Positions 42,060-52,385 of a DNA stretch of 64,000 nt are shown one piece after another. Made by a program: the position numbers and the translations under genes. Origin of the DNA: Nodosilinea sp. FACHB-141. Its GTDB lineage: Bacteria; Cyanobacteriota; Cyanobacteriia; Phormidesmidales; Phormidesmidaceae. The stretch spans positions 1 through 64,000 of the forward strand of contig NZ_JACJPP010000011.1 of assembly GCF_014696135.1 (NCBI RefSeq), written 5' to 3'. Each line of letters begins with the position of its first letter. The stretch's first letter is position 1. The notes beneath the pieces are model-generated. The model saw nothing but the letters and a program-made list of their open reading frames with translations. It did no database searches and was not told the DNA's origin.

Positions 42060-44585
42060 TTAGCCCCCTCGGAAAATTGTCAAAACTCCAATCAAGCTGA
42101 TAGCTAAGCTCAAGAGCGTAGCCCAAATCGGCCCATAGGCCTGAAAGCGATGACGGGAGTCCAGCTGCACTTGATGAATGTCGACCCATAACAGGCCGCC
42201 GCCATAGCGACTCCAGCCACTGACCGTAACAGCTTGACCAGTCCATTGCCGGGGGTGGTGCTGAAATAACGCCTGAAGACTGCCCAAGGGGACTGGGTTG
42301 ACCAGTTTGACTAGCCCTGAGGTATCTTCGAGATACAAATTTTGGCAACCCCAATTTTCTAACCCGGTGGCACCCCGTAGCTGGCCTTGGAGGGTGACAG
42401 GCTTTCCCTGTACAGGGAGGACTGAGCTGTTGTTGATCAGCTCTGCAATGTTGTCTGGGGCTGGGGAGCTGGTTTGTCGGGTAGTAGGTGAGCTACCCGG
42501 CTCGGGAAACAGAGCGTTAATGCGCAGCAACAAGCCTAATCCGAGACCCAGCCACAGCCCTCCCATCAGAATGCTGGGGTCTTGGTAGAGCCAGCTTAAC
42601 CGTTGCCAACCCAGCCGATTGACAATGCCGCCTACAAACCACAACCCCATGGCAATTCCACCCCCTATCAGCAGACCCGTTAGCGGACTCTTTTGCAGCA
42701 GCAGTAGCCGGGGTGAAAAGTTGCCTGGGGTAGGAGATGCTAGCGGTAAGGCGATCGCGGTGGGCTGCTGACGAAGGGTTGCCTGCTGGCTGAGCTCAAG
42801 CAGCCTTTCTCCTAAAGGCAGGTGGGAGGCGCTGACGCGCAGCCATTGGCGGTAGGGGTTGAGGCTATCTACTGCAATCAGGTTAGCGATGGTGGTGGCG
42901 CGATTTGCGAAGCGATCGCTGGGGGAGTTGTCTGCTGCGCTCAGGTTTTGACCATCAGGCCCTGCCTTTGCCAGCATGCTGCCTGGGGTAACTGCCTGGC
43001 GACTGCTGACGGGCATTAAAACCTCTAGGCTGGTGAGCAAGGGGTGGAGGGTGCCCCGCCGCTCAAGGTCGGCTGCGATCGCCTCAGTAAGCTGTAACAG
43101 TCCATCCGTGAGGTGGTCGGGGTGCTGTGTGAGCACGGTGGCGCGGCGATCGCCCCAGGCACAGCACGCTCGCGACAGCCATAGCACGAGCTGCCGCAGC
43201 AGCCAAAACAGGCCATAAAAGATGCTGGAGAATATTCCCAGGGGGGTGCGTAGGAAGGGCTGGGTCAACCTATCCCCAATCTGGGCTAGGCGATGGTAGG
43301 CGGTGTGAAGCAGTAGCAGCAGCAACCCTACCGCTGAGAGAACCGACCCGCTACCATTCACCATCCGAGCTAGCTCGTACCCATATAGCGCCGTTATGGC
43401 TTCATCAGACCCCTGGTCTAAAATGCCTTGGCTGACGACGATGCGAGTGTTGCGCGCCAACCAGCCATAGCTAAAGCATAGGGGGGCCGGATCGGGAATA
43501 ACCCGCAGCTCGGGCAGTTGCCAACCGCGCTGGCGGCACACTTGGCGCAAGAGGCGCAGTGTTCCTGGGCTGTGTCCTTGGAGCTGACGTGTTGATAGAG
43601 GCTTTTGGCCATGCCAAAAAGTCAGGGCAAAATCCATAATCCACGGACTGGCTAGGGCTAGTAGCACCAGGCTACCGATTACCCAAACGGTGTAGTTCTG
43701 GTATGCTCCCGGCAGACTGAGCTGTACCGGCCACCGCACCCACCGCAGCAATCTATCCGCTGTTCTGAGGGCAAAATGAATGGCCCAATTTGTTATCCAG
43801 AGCAGGGCGATCGCTGTAAAGGCTTGCTGTAACCATAGCCCCAGCGGGTACTTTGGCAGAGAAGCTTGGAGCTGCCGCTGATGGCTTGGGATAGCCTTTG
43901 AGCGCGAGATAGGCTCAGCACTAGCATTAGAAGCTGGAATCGTTGCATCGATAGTGGCATCTGGAGGGCGATCGCTGTCGTTTTGATCGATACCCGAGCG
44001 CTGATTAAGCTGCTGAAAGTGAAAGAGCGATTGGTACGTCGGCTCTGGTTCCCTCTCTTCAGCGGCGTCCAAATTGTCGTCTTCCGACCTTGGTTGGTTA
44101 AGTTCTTCTGGGCTAGGGAGGGGAATGGGCGTTTTGGAAGCAGGTTTTGGTGGTAAAGGCGGTGGGGTTTGAGAACTTGCGATGCCTGCTAACGGCACAA
44201 AGCCACTCAAATCGGCCTTAGTTGGTAAGGCGGTTTCCTGGGTTACTGAGGGGACCTCCCCCTTAGTTTTGTTGGGCAGCTGGCTCAAAACCTGTTGAGC
44301 CCACTGGCGAGCCTCGGATGAAGAACTGTCGAGCAGGACTTGGCAACCCAATCGGGCTTGGTCAACCTGCTTCAGTCGCTGGTATACTCTCACCTGCCCC
44401 ATCACAGCTTTGAGATAGTAAGGAGAACCTGGCGGCAATCGTCCCAACCGTTGAAAAAGCGCTAGAGCTTGGTCATAGCTTTGGGCCTTGAAGGCAGTTA
44501 CCGCCTGCTCGTACACCTGCTTGGCTGAGGCACCACGATTGCCAGGGGCAGAAGCTTGGGATTTGGGGTCTATGGGCTGCGCCAT
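42060..44585 (-). CDS. TPR and M48-like membrane protein lacking the zinc motif
   Basis: The 841-residue protein has TPR-like helices (about 22-105), a Pro/Ser-rich linker (105-235), several spans (about 253-272, 297-315, 418-432 and later) and an M48/HtpX-like core: LRVIPDPAPLCFSYGW, RIVVSQGILDQGSDEAITALY. Where HtpX has HELAH, this protein has YELAR (residues 403-407), so both zinc His are lost and it should not be a protease. The C-terminus (about 720-820) looks like an OB-fold with VTLQGQLRGATGLENW...VTVSGWSRYGGGLLWVD. Related proteins occur in cyanobacteria; role unknown. Confidence 0.8.
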   Translation of the reverse strand: MAQPIDPKSQASAPGNRGASAKQVYEQAVTAFKAQSYDQALALFQRLGRLPPGSPYYLKAVMGQVRVYQRLKQVDQARLGCQVLLDSSSSEARQWAQQVLSQLPNKTKGEVPSVTQETALPTKADLSGFVPLAGIASSQTPPPLPPKPASKTPIPLPSPEELNQPRSEDDNLDAAEEREPEPTYQSLFHFQQLNQRSGIDQNDSDRPPDATIDATIPASNASAEPISRSKAIPSHQRQLQASLPKYPLGLWLQQAFTAIALLWITNWAIHFALRTADRLLRWVRWPVQLSLPGAYQNYTVWVIGSLVLLALASPWIMDFALTFWHGQKPLSTRQLQGHSPGTLRLLRQVCRQRGWQLPELRVIPDPAPLCFSYGWLARNTRIVVSQGILDQGSDEAITALYGYELARMVNGSGSVLSAVGLLLLLLHTAYHRLAQIGDRLTQPFLRTPLGIFSSIFYGLFWLLRQLVLWLSRACCAWGDRRATVLTQHPDHLTDGLLQLTEAIAADLERRGTLHPLLTSLEVLMPVSSRQAVTPGSMLAKAGPDGQNLSAADNSPSDRFANRATTIANLIAVDSLNPYRQWLRVSASHLPLGERLLELSQQATLRQQPTAIALPLASPTPGNFSPRLLLLQKSPLTGLLIGGGIAMGLWFVGGIVNRLGWQRLSWLYQDPSILMGGLWLGLGLGLLLRINALFPEPGSSPTTRQTSSPAPDNIAELINNSSVLPVQGKPVTLQGQLRGATGLENWGCQNLYLEDTSGLVKLVNPVPLGSLQALFQHHPRQWTGQAVTVSGWSRYGGGLLWVDIHQVQLDSRHRFQAYGPIWATLLSLAISLIGVLTIFRGG

Positions 44586-44759
44586 ACGCCGCTAATTAAG
44601 GGTAAAAAGCAAAGGAGAAGTTCAAGGATAGCCAACTATTCCCATTCTGTTTCTTCCTCCTGCGGATGACCGTCTGTTAACAGTTGGCGAGACAAACCTT
44701 GGTAGCGGACAGCAGTTGCCCTCTAGACTAAGCAACAGTGCCCCCGTTGCCGCTGATCT

Positions 44760-45506
44760 ATGATTGCCGTTAGCCTTTTTGTTGCTAGTTTCCTGGCTTG
44801 GTTTCTCAGCATGCTAGCAGGAGGTGGCAGTCCGTTTATTCTAATTCCCGTGATTTCCCTGCTGCTCGGCTCCGCAGCGGTAGCTCCAGTAATTACGATC
44901 GGACTGCTGATTGGCAATACCCAGCGGGGAATTTCTTTTTGGCACTATGTGGACTGGCAAGTAACGGCCTGGTACGTGCCTGGGGCCATAGTAGGAGCAA
45001 TTATTGGCTGCTATGGACTCACCCAGGTTCATGCAGAGGGTCTACAACTACTGCTCGGCATCGGGCTGCTGACCATGGTCGCCAATCATCTGTTGACTCC
45101 CGAAGATGCTCAGTTCGCGGTTAAGGCCTGGTACTTTTTGCCGCTGTCCTTTATCAACGCCATTGGGTCTGGGCTAATTGGCAGCACTGGCCCAGTAATG
45201 AATCCGTTGTACCTAAACTACGGGTTAGAAAAAGAAGCCATGGTAGCTACTAAGGCATTTAATAAGGCGGTGCTACACCTGGTTAAATTAACGACCTACG
45301 CTGCCTTTGGCAGCCTTAGCTCAGACTACCTACTCTACGGGTTGGTGATTGGGTTGGGTGCGATACCGGCTAACTGGCTGGGCAAGATGGTGCTGGCAAA
45401 AATGTCGGCCCAGCAGTTTAGACAGCTGGTGTTTGCTTTTGTAGCGGTAAGCGGTGTAACCATGATTTGGCAACAGCGCCATTTTTTGACTGTCTGGTTT
45501 ATGTAG
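44760..45506 (+). CDS. TauE/SafE family anion exporter
   Basis: The 248-residue integral membrane protein has seven or eight spans and the family repeats LAGGGSPFILIPVI (residues about 18-33) and GLIGSTGPVMNPLYL (about 138-152). TauE/SafE proteins move sulfite, organosulfonates or related anions across the inner membrane; the substrate here is unknown. It is divergent from the M48-like gene, and its last eight bases overlap the convergent SbcD-like gene. Confidence 0.9.
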   Translation: MIAVSLFVASFLAWFLSMLAGGGSPFILIPVISLLLGSAAVAPVITIGLLIGNTQRGISFWHYVDWQVTAWYVPGAIVGAIIGCYGLTQVHAEGLQLLLGIGLLTMVANHLLTPEDAQFAVKAWYFLPLSFINAIGSGLIGSTGPVMNPLYLNYGLEKEAMVATKAFNKAVLHLVKLTTYAAFGSLSSDYLLYGLVIGLGAIPANWLGKMVLAKMSAQQFRQLVFAFVAVSGVTMIWQQRHFLTVWFM

Positions 45507-46833
45507 GCTGACTGTTGGCTTGCAAATTCTCTAAGGCGTCTTGAGTTGGTTCTGATGGTTCTTCGGAAAATTCCATTGGGCGGTCTAAATCCAATAACGT
45601 TTCGACGAGCCCGTAGAGTGAGATTTCGTCTGCTCCAGAAAGCTGTCGATCTTTGAGGTCTGTAAGTCCTTGGGCGAGCTCTGGGGCTCTGCTCTTGTAG
45701 TCGCGGTGGGCAGTAAGCATATCCTCAAAAATAGATTGCTCGATTTCAACCCGATTTTGGCCATCGTTGAGGGGAGTTTGGTAGGCCACATCCTCAACGT
45801 CATACTTAACTAGCACCACCAGTGCATTGCTGGCGGCTTTGATGGCTTCCTGTAGGCGACGTGTGTCGAGTTCGAGCCGATCAAAGCCCACTTGACCAGT
45901 AATTTTTAACTCCAAAATAGGGGCGATGCTGCTCTGATGTTTAGCAGCGGCAGCGATCGCACAATCTAGGGCCATCTGGTTCAGCTCGTCTAGGCTTTCC
46001 TGTCCTTTGGCCACCAGCTCTACCCGTTCAATGGGTCGCTGAAAGTAATCCGTCTTGAGCTGCGCGTCGATGCGATCGGGCAACAGTTCTACTAAATAAG
46101 CGCCTCGAGGGTAGCGGCTTTCCTCGACATTGTTAGCTTCCAGAGAGCCAGGATTGAAAACCCATCCCTCGGCGGTGTAATTCTTATGAATGTGTCCTAA
46201 GGCCAAATAGTCTACCCCAGCTTCCTTGAGCGGCAGCAGTTCGCTATAGCGCAGTGCTCCAGCATAGCGAGAGATTTGCCCCTCTAGGCCGTGGTGAAAC
46301 ATCAAAACTGTATAGTTGGGACCGGGGGGCAGGTCTTTGATAGAGCCAGCTAATAGCTCAATGGCGCGAGGGGCAGTGGCCCCATACCAGTTTGATCCAA
46401 TCACCCGCACACCGCAGGGTAGATCAATGTAGCCTCCGGAACGGGTGCTGTCATCCCACGGGGTGAGTCGCTCTTCGGCGTTAGCTCCGTCGTTAGGCTC
46501 TAGCAGCTTGAGCAGGTTCCATTCAGAGAGATACTTGAGCCAGCTAGTGCGAGTGCCATAGGGGCGGTTGTCGTGATTGCCCTCAATGGCCACCACGGGA
46601 ATGTTGGCATCCTTCAGTGTTTGGAGACAAACCTGAGCCTGGTTGAGGGTAGCGGGTTTAATGTTGCGGTGCTCGAAGAGATCGCCCGCGATCGCCACAA
46701 AATCCACTTCCTCCTCGACAGCATATCGTTCCAGCACCGTTTGCAAGGCGCGAAAAAAATCCTTGGTGCGCTCAGGAGTGTCGTAGCGGTCAAACCCCAG
46801 GTGAATGTCGGCAATGTGAAGAAACTTGGCCAT
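45499..46833 (-). CDS. SbcD-like DNA repair exonuclease
   Basis: The calcineurin-type metallophosphoesterase has all five phosphoesterase motifs: IADIHLG, AGDLFEHRN, EGNHD, FHHGLEG and LGHIHKN. With 444 residues and a C-terminal part (about 275-444) beyond the nuclease it fits SbcD/Mre11-type subunits, which with SbcC/Rad50 cut hairpins and process DNA ends. sbcC is not adjacent, which is unusual in other phyla but seen in cyanobacteria. It overlaps the end of the TauE gene by eight bases. Confidence 0.88.
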   Translation of the reverse strand: MAKFLHIADIHLGFDRYDTPERTKDFFRALQTVLERYAVEEEVDFVAIAGDLFEHRNIKPATLNQAQVCLQTLKDANIPVVAIEGNHDNRPYGTRTSWLKYLSEWNLLKLLEPNDGANAEERLTPWDDSTRSGGYIDLPCGVRVIGSNWYGATAPRAIELLAGSIKDLPPGPNYTVLMFHHGLEGQISRYAGALRYSELLPLKEAGVDYLALGHIHKNYTAEGWVFNPGSLEANNVEESRYPRGAYLVELLPDRIDAQLKTDYFQRPIERVELVAKGQESLDELNQMALDCAIAAAAKHQSSIAPILELKITGQVGFDRLELDTRRLQEAIKAASNALVVLVKYDVEDVAYQTPLNDGQNRVEIEQSIFEDMLTAHRDYKSRAPELAQGLTDLKDRQLSGADEISLYGLVETLLDLDRPMEFSEEPSEPTQDALENLQANSQPT

Positions 46834-46948
46834 CAGGCTGTCCGCAGCGCTACTTCCTCAGCCTAGTCCTGATTTTGAACTTTGGAGGTTTGATTTTGGC
46901 TAGAAAATTTCTGGCTGGTAGCCTCACTGCCCGTGACATCAAAGATTC

Positions 46949-48049
46949 CTAGACAGCGGATGACTCAGCCGCCAGCTCTTCCAATCGTTCCTGCTGGTCT
47001 CGGCTAACGCATGACTGAATCAGGTCCTCAATATCCCCTTCTAAGACCGGGGTAAGGGTAAAGTTTTGGTTGAGGCGATGATCAGTCACCCGATTGTCTT
47101 TGTAGTTGTAGGTGCGGATTTTTTCCGATCGCGCCCCGCTGCCCACCTGCGACTTTCGCATCGAAGATACGGCTTCCTGCTGCTCTCGCATCTTTATGTC
47201 AAAGAGCTTAGCCCGCAGAATCTGCATGGCCCGTTCACGGTTCTTGAGCTGCGATCGCTCCTCAGTGCAAAACACCCGAATGCCCGTGGGCTTGTGGATC
47301 AGATCGACCGCCGTCTCTACTTTGTTGACATTCTGTCCGCCAGCTCCACCCGATCGCGCTGTGGTGAGCTCAATATCCTTCGGATCAATCTGCACTTCCA
47401 CTTCGTCTACCTCAGGCATAATTGCCACAGTAGCCGTAGACGTATGCACCCGCCCACCCGCCTCGGTGACCGGCACCCGCTGGACACGGTGAACTCCCGC
47501 CTCAAACTTGAGCTGGCTATAGACGCGATCGCCCGCAATTTCTAGAATTGCTTCCTTAAAGCCGCCCATATCGGCTGCCGACTCGCTGAGCAGCTTCACG
47601 CGCCAACCCTGTGTTTCGGCATAGCGAGAATAGAGCCGCACCAAATCCCCAGCCCAAATGCTCGCCTCATCGCCGCCGGTACCCGCACGAATTTCCAACA
47701 TGATGTTCTTGTCATCATTGGGATCGCGCGGCAGCAGTAGTACCTTGAGTCGAGCTTCTAGCTCCGCTAGCTTTGCATCTAAAGCCTCAACCTCTAGACC
47801 GGCCATCGCCTTCATCTCGGGATCGCTGTTAGCTTCCTTATAGATTTCGCGCGCGTCAGCCAGTTCCTCGCCAGTAGACTTCCACTCAGCGTAGGTTGTG
47901 ACCGTTTCCTCCAGCGAGGATCTAGACTTGGCAATACGCTGAAACTCATCCGGATCCTTGGCTACATCAGGGTCAGCCATTCTCCGCGTTAGCTCTTGAA
48001 ACGTCTGTTCCACAGAGTTGAGTTTTTCAATTAAGTATGCCTCAGCCAT
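46949..48049 (-). CDS. prfA: Peptide chain release factor 1
   Basis: RF1 releases nascent chains at UAA and UAG. The 366-residue protein has the GGQ loop in [24 protein letters not shown] and the usual RF1 order of domains, with [24 protein letters not shown] before it. It closes the minus-strand ribosomal block, a position conserved in cyanobacteria, after rpmE. Confidence 0.97.
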   Translation of the reverse strand: MAEAYLIEKLNSVEQTFQELTRRMADPDVAKDPDEFQRIAKSRSSLEETVTTYAEWKSTGEELADAREIYKEANSDPEMKAMAGLEVEALDAKLAELEARLKVLLLPRDPNDDKNIMLEIRAGTGGDEASIWAGDLVRLYSRYAETQGWRVKLLSESAADMGGFKEAILEIAGDRVYSQLKFEAGVHRVQRVPVTEAGGRVHTSTATVAIMPEVDEVEVQIDPKDIELTTARSGGAGGQNVNKVETAVDLIHKPTGIRVFCTEERSQLKNRERAMQILRAKLFDIKMREQQEAVSSMRKSQVGSGARSEKIRTYNYKDNRVTDHRLNQNFTLTPVLEGDIEDLIQSCVSRDQQERLEELAAESSAV

Positions 48050-48106
48050 AGTCCCCTTTTATCCACCGTCTAGCCAGAATGCCTTGCCCTACTACAGCAC
48101 AGCAAA

Positions 48107-48355
48107 CTAGGCCTTGTCGGCAGCGCCATCGGTGGTAGTAGCCGATGTATCAGCCATACCATACTTACGCAGAAAGCGCTCAACGCGGCCTTCAGTGTCA
48201 ATAATTTTCTGGGTACCGGTATAGAAAGGGTGATTCCCAGACCATACGTCTACATGCAGTTCAGGCTTGGTAGAGCCTACGGTCATAATCTCTTTACCGT
48301 CGCAGAAGACCTTGGCCTCAGGATACCAATTGGGATGAATATCAGACTTTGCCAT
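48107..48355 (-). CDS. rpmE: 50S ribosomal protein L31
   Basis: The 82-residue protein opens MAKSDIHPNWYPEAKVFCDG and contains HVDVWSGNHPFYTGTQ and VERFLRKYG, the typical L31 core. Only one Cys remains, so the zinc-binding four-Cys set of other L31 proteins is missing; a charged, Thr/Ala-rich tail follows. It sits between rpsI and prfA on the minus strand. Confidence 0.96.
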   Translation of the reverse strand: MAKSDIHPNWYPEAKVFCDGKEIMTVGSTKPELHVDVWSGNHPFYTGTQKIIDTEGRVERFLRKYGMADTSATTTDGAADKA

Positions 48356-48481
48356 AACAGGGTGTAAAACAACGTCAATAGAATGAGACAGACTTGGCAG
48401 AGCAGAAGCAGCGATTTAGCGGTGTGGCAAAAACCCAAAAGTTGAGTTCTGCCAAACCATGCCTAAATCACTAGATCCAAT

Positions 48482-48895
48482 CTAGCGCTTGGAGAACTGA
48501 GGTGCCTTGCGGGCTTTCTTCAGACCGTACTTACGGCGCTCCTTAGCACGAGGATCGCGGGTTAAATACCCTTCTACTTTGAGAGGCTTGCGGTTTTCGG
48601 GGTCCAGCTCACATAGTGCTCGGGCCACACCAAGCCGAATTGCATCAGCTTGACCTGTCAGACCACCACCCTTGACGTTGACTAAAACATCGTAGGCATT
48701 CTCCAAACCCAGCACCTCGAGGGGAGCCTTGGTGGCGTTTAGATAGGCTGGGTTGAACTGTAGGTAATCATCACCAGGGCGCTTATTGATTATCAGCTGA
48801 CCGCTTCCAGGCACTAGACGTACCCGCGCGATGGAGGTCTTGCGGCGACCAGTACCCCAGTACACAGCTCGTTCAGATTGATCGGTAGCCTGCAT
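48482..48895 (-). CDS. rpsI: 30S ribosomal protein S9
   Basis: The 137-residue protein has [21 protein letters not shown], ends in the family signature [20 protein letters not shown] and is of normal length. Its ATG overlaps the rplM stop codon by one base, so L13 and S9 are translationally coupled, as in most bacteria. Confidence 0.98.
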   Translation of the reverse strand: MQATDQSERAVYWGTGRRKTSIARVRLVPGSGQLIINKRPGDDYLQFNPAYLNATKAPLEVLGLENAYDVLVNVKGGGLTGQADAIRLGVARALCELDPENRKPLKVEGYLTRDPRAKERRKYGLKKARKAPQFSKR

Positions 48896-49353
48896 TATTT
48901 AGCTTCTCCAGGAATAGTGTTTACGATTTGGGTTACAGGATTTTGAGCCTGATGAGGATGCTCCGGCCCGGCATACACCTTAAGCTTGGTGAACTGCTTG
49001 CGACCTAAAGAATTCTTCGGCAGCATACCTTTCACAGCCTGCTCAATGATCCGCGCAGGAATACGAGTCTGAAGCTTGTCGAAGGTCTCAACCTTCATCC
49101 CCCCCGGACGACCTGAGTGGCGGCGATAGAGCTTAGTGCTAGATTTACGGCCTGTAACTACCACTTTCTCGGCGTTCACCACGACAACAAAGTCGCCAGT
49201 GTCCATGTGGGGGGTAAAGGTTGGCTTGTTTTTGCCGCGCAGAATGGTGGCAATTTCGGTGGCCAATCGTCCCAGGCGCTGACCTTCAGCGTCGATTACG
49301 TGCCACTGCCTCTGAATAGAATCGGTAGGGGGGATGTAGGTCTTAGTAGTCAT
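48895..49353 (-). CDS. rplM: 50S ribosomal protein L13
   Basis: The 152-residue protein has [37 protein letters not shown] and [26 protein letters not shown], the L13 hallmarks. It is followed directly by rpsI with a one-base overlap and preceded by truA. Confidence 0.98.
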   Translation of the reverse strand: MTTKTYIPPTDSIQRQWHVIDAEGQRLGRLATEIATILRGKNKPTFTPHMDTGDFVVVVNAEKVVVTGRKSSTKLYRRHSGRPGGMKVETFDKLQTRIPARIIEQAVKGMLPKNSLGRKQFTKLKVYAGPEHPHQAQNPVTQIVNTIPGEAK

Positions 49354-49435
49354 AGCGCTTGAGCTGCCTTTCCTGAATAAACCACACTAAGTAAAACGAA
49401 CGAGTTAAACAAACTTAGACAAACTTAGACAAACC

Positions 49436-50308
49436 TTAGGCTACCGCCGGACCCCAGAAAAAGTGGGGCTGAGTATCAAACCAAACCTCCTGAGCAAAGG
49501 GATGGTCGTCGTAGCCGACCCGAAGTAGGCACAACCCTTGGGCGGGGGCTGCATACTTAACCTGCTGACGCTGGCCTTGTTGCCACAGTTCACCAAACTG
49601 CGCTGGCGTCAGCTCACCACTGCCTACCTTTACCACCAAGCCCATAATCAGCCGCACCATACCGTACAAAAAACCCTTGGCCTGAAGCTCAACAGTGAGG
49701 AAGGTATCTTGGCGGTGACACTCAGCTATCTGTAGGTCTACCCAGGAATGACTTTTGCCTGAGCGCGCCCTATGAAAGGCCGTCATATCATGATGGCCCA
49801 CCATGGCATCGAGGGCCACCTGAATTTTTCCCTGGTCTAAATATTGACGGTAGTAGTGCCAGACAAAAGGACGCACAAACAGATTAGGCCGCTGACCCGT
49901 GTAAAGGGTATATCGATATCGCCGCCAGCAGGCTGAGAACTGAGCATGCCAGGTATCAGCCACTGCCGCCGAAGCTCGAATCAGAATATCCTCCGGCAGT
50001 CGGGCATTGAGCACGTCGGCCCAACGGTGTGCTGGGATAAAGCTAGGCGCATCAAAGTGAGCTACCTGAGCCGCTGCATGAACACCCGTATCGGTTCGCC
50101 CTGCACCGCTAAGACGCACCGCATAGCCCAGAACTGAACGCACGGCCGCTTCAATCTCACCCTGCACCGTACGAGCATTGGGTTGCCACTGCCAGCCATG
50201 GAGGCGGGTGCCCACATACTGCACTACCAAAGCCACCCGCTGAGTTGACTGAGCAAACTCTGCGGGCTGGCTTTCCAGACTGCGCTGTATGGGTGACGAC
50301 TTCTCCAT
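49436..50308 (-). CDS. truA: tRNA pseudouridine synthase A
   Basis: TruA forms pseudouridine at tRNA positions 38-40. The catalytic Asp lies in GAGRTDTGVHA, and GFLYGMVRLIMG near the C-terminus is typical. ATG at 50308 gives 290 residues; TTG at 50311 is in frame directly before it. Its place between rplQ and rplM is conserved in cyanobacteria. Confidence 0.97.
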   Translation of the reverse strand: MEKSSPIQRSLESQPAEFAQSTQRVALVVQYVGTRLHGWQWQPNARTVQGEIEAAVRSVLGYAVRLSGAGRTDTGVHAAAQVAHFDAPSFIPAHRWADVLNARLPEDILIRASAAVADTWHAQFSACWRRYRYTLYTGQRPNLFVRPFVWHYYRQYLDQGKIQVALDAMVGHHDMTAFHRARSGKSHSWVDLQIAECHRQDTFLTVELQAKGFLYGMVRLIMGLVVKVGSGELTPAQFGELWQQGQRQQVKYAAPAQGLCLLRVGYDDHPFAQEVWFDTQPHFFWGPAVA

Positions 50309-50353
50309 CAATACGGGCTAAGGGTTAATAAGCAGAAACGCAGGGGAGAGAGG

Positions 50354-50704
50354 TTAAGTCAACTCAATGATGGCCATCTCTGAGTTGTCGCCCCGGCGGC
50401 GAACGGTTTTGACGATACGGGTGTAGCCTCCATTACGACTGCCGTAACGCTCGCTTGCTTGACTAAACAGAGCATGGACTAACTGCTTGTCGTAGATATA
50501 TCCCATTGCCTGGCGACGAGCTGGTAGAGAACCGTCTTTGGCTAGGGTAATCATACGGTCAGCTTCTTCACGCACGGCTCTAGCCCGAGCTTTAGTCGTG
50601 GTAATTCGACCGTGGCGAATTAGCTCTGTGGTTAGGGAACGCAGCAGAGCTTTGCGCTGGTCTGCAGGTTTCCCGAGTTGATGAACGCGGCACTGGTGAC
50701 GCAT
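50354..50704 (-). CDS. rplQ: 50S ribosomal protein L17
   Basis: The 116-residue protein starts [24 protein letters not shown], the strict L17 opening, which decides ATG at 50704 over the longer frame to 50758. It ends [17 protein letters not shown]. It follows rpoA as in the standard alpha operon. Confidence 0.98.
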   Translation of the reverse strand: MRHQCRVHQLGKPADQRKALLRSLTTELIRHGRITTTKARARAVREEADRMITLAKDGSLPARRQAMGYIYDKQLVHALFSQASERYGSRNGGYTRIVKTVRRRGDNSEMAIIELT

Positions 50705-50808
50705 GGGACTGAACTCAGATGAACGACAAAATAAAAGATATAGATAACCAAGGAACAATCAGAACGGCTCAGCGCATCAGGCTTTTCGGTTCTACGTCAA
50801 CCCTGGGA

Positions 50809-51756
50809 TCAAGCTGTCTTAGACGCCTTCTCAAGGGGCAAGGTGATACCCAAACGCTCCTGAAGAGCCTCAATCACCTCTTCGGCAGATTTCTGGCCAA
50901 AGTTCTTGATCTCTAGGAGGTCTTCTTGGCTGAAGTCCAGCAGATCGGCCACAGAATTGATCTGAGCTCGCTTGAGGCAGTTGTAGGCCCTCACCGAAAG
51001 CCTTAGTTCCTCAATAGGAATTTGGTTGTTGGGGTCTTCTTCCTTAACCTCTTCGTCAAACTTGGGCTCTAGGGTGACATCCTTAAGGGGCATAAACAGA
51101 CCCACTAGGATATCAGCGGCCTGGCTCATCGCTTGCTGAGGAGTAATGCTGCCGTTCGTCCAGATGTCCATGATCAGCTGATCGCGCTGCATGGACCCAG
51201 AGACTACAACCTCTTCGACGGTGTAGTTGACCTTTTTGACGGGCATAAACACCGAGTCAAGCTGAATAAAGTCCAGCGCCGTAGCATCGTCTTTACTCCG
51301 TTCCACGGCTCGATAGCCCTGGCCACGCTCAACCCGAAACTCCATCTCGAGCGTATGTCCGTCGGCAACTGTCGCCACATACTGCTCAGGATTGACCACT
51401 TCTACTTCAGAGGGTAGTTCAAAGTGACCCGCAGTCACCCGAGCAGGACCTTGAACAAGAAGACGACCAATTTGAGGCTGGCTAGTATAGCTCCTCAAGA
51501 CGATCTCCTTCATGTTGAGAAGAATGTCAAGAACATCTTCCCGCACCCCGACAATAGTCGAGAATTCGTGGGTTGCCCCAGCAATTCTCACGGCTGTAAT
51601 TGCAATACCTTCTAGGTTGGATAGCAATACCCGCCGTAGTGCATTGCCTACGGTGGTACCCTGACTACGTTCTAAAGGCTCGATGACAAATCGACCGTAC
51701 TGACTTTGGTCGTTTTCAACGACAGACTCTACGCAATCAACATGAAACTGTGCCAA
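50809..51756 (-). CDS. rpoA: RNA polymerase alpha subunit
   Basis: The 315-residue subunit has the N-terminal dimerisation domain (EPLERSQGTTVGNALRRVLLSNLEG) and the C-terminal domain (LRLSVRAYNCLKRAQINSVADLL) that contacts DNA and activators. The start is TTG at 51756: AQFHVDCVES follows, which matches the family N-terminus, and GGGAGG lies seven bases ahead. The longer frame to 51855 overlaps rpsK and its extra part has no family match. Confidence 0.97.
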   Translation of the reverse strand: MAQFHVDCVESVVENDQSQYGRFVIEPLERSQGTTVGNALRRVLLSNLEGIAITAVRIAGATHEFSTIVGVREDVLDILLNMKEIVLRSYTSQPQIGRLLVQGPARVTAGHFELPSEVEVVNPEQYVATVADGHTLEMEFRVERGQGYRAVERSKDDATALDFIQLDSVFMPVKKVNYTVEEVVVSGSMQRDQLIMDIWTNGSITPQQAMSQAADILVGLFMPLKDVTLEPKFDEEVKEEDPNNQIPIEELRLSVRAYNCLKRAQINSVADLLDFSQEDLLEIKNFGQKSAEEVIEALQERLGITLPLEKASKTA

Positions 51757-51824
51757 AATCCTGCCTCCCTTAAACCTCGCGATACCCTGCCCGCCAAATG
51801 CGCCAACGACACTATAGTAAGTGC

Positions 51825-52217
51825 CTAAACCCGACGACGCTTGGGTGGTCGACAACCGTTGTGGGGAATAGGAGTAACGTCTCTAATTAGAGTAATTTCT
51901 AAACCCGCTCCCTGTAAGGCACGAATAGCGGTCTCGCGACCAGCCCCAGGACCGCTCACCATAACTTCAATCTGCCGCATCCCTTGATCCATTGCCCGTC
52001 GGGCAGCACTATCAGCCGCCGTTTGAGCCGCAAAGGGGGTGCCTTTTTTTGCTCCCTTGAATCCACTAGAGCCTGCTGAAGCCCAGGAAATTGCTTCTCC
52101 TGACTGGTCAGTAATAGTCACAATGGTGTTGTTGAATGTTGAACGAATGTGAGCGACACCGCTCGGTACGTTCTTCTTACTCTTTCGAGGTCCAGTCTTT
52201 CGAGTTGGTTTGGCCAT
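51825..52217 (-). CDS. rpsK: 30S ribosomal protein S11
   Basis: The 130-residue protein shows [36 protein letters not shown] and the final [18 protein letters not shown], all diagnostic for S11. It lies between rpsM and rpoA in the standard order. Confidence 0.98.
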   Translation of the reverse strand: MAKPTRKTGPRKSKKNVPSGVAHIRSTFNNTIVTITDQSGEAISWASAGSSGFKGAKKGTPFAAQTAADSAARRAMDQGMRQIEVMVSGPGAGRETAIRALQGAGLEITLIRDVTPIPHNGCRPPKRRRV

Positions 52218-52385
52218 AGCGTTGTCACTAAATTCAATTCAAGGAAACTTGAGTCAATGCGATTATCGGTGGGCCACTAACACTAGCAAACACCGGTAAA
52301 CAGTCAGAAAAACTCGCTACAAAGCTTAGCGAGCTTTCTGCTCTAACCCCCCATATTGACTGGAGGCTAAGGAGGCGAAGCAGTT

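Noticed and set aside
51757-51855. Upstream extension of rpoA into rpsK
   Set aside because: The 33 extra residues do not match RpoA, and a clear ribosome site precedes TTG 51756.
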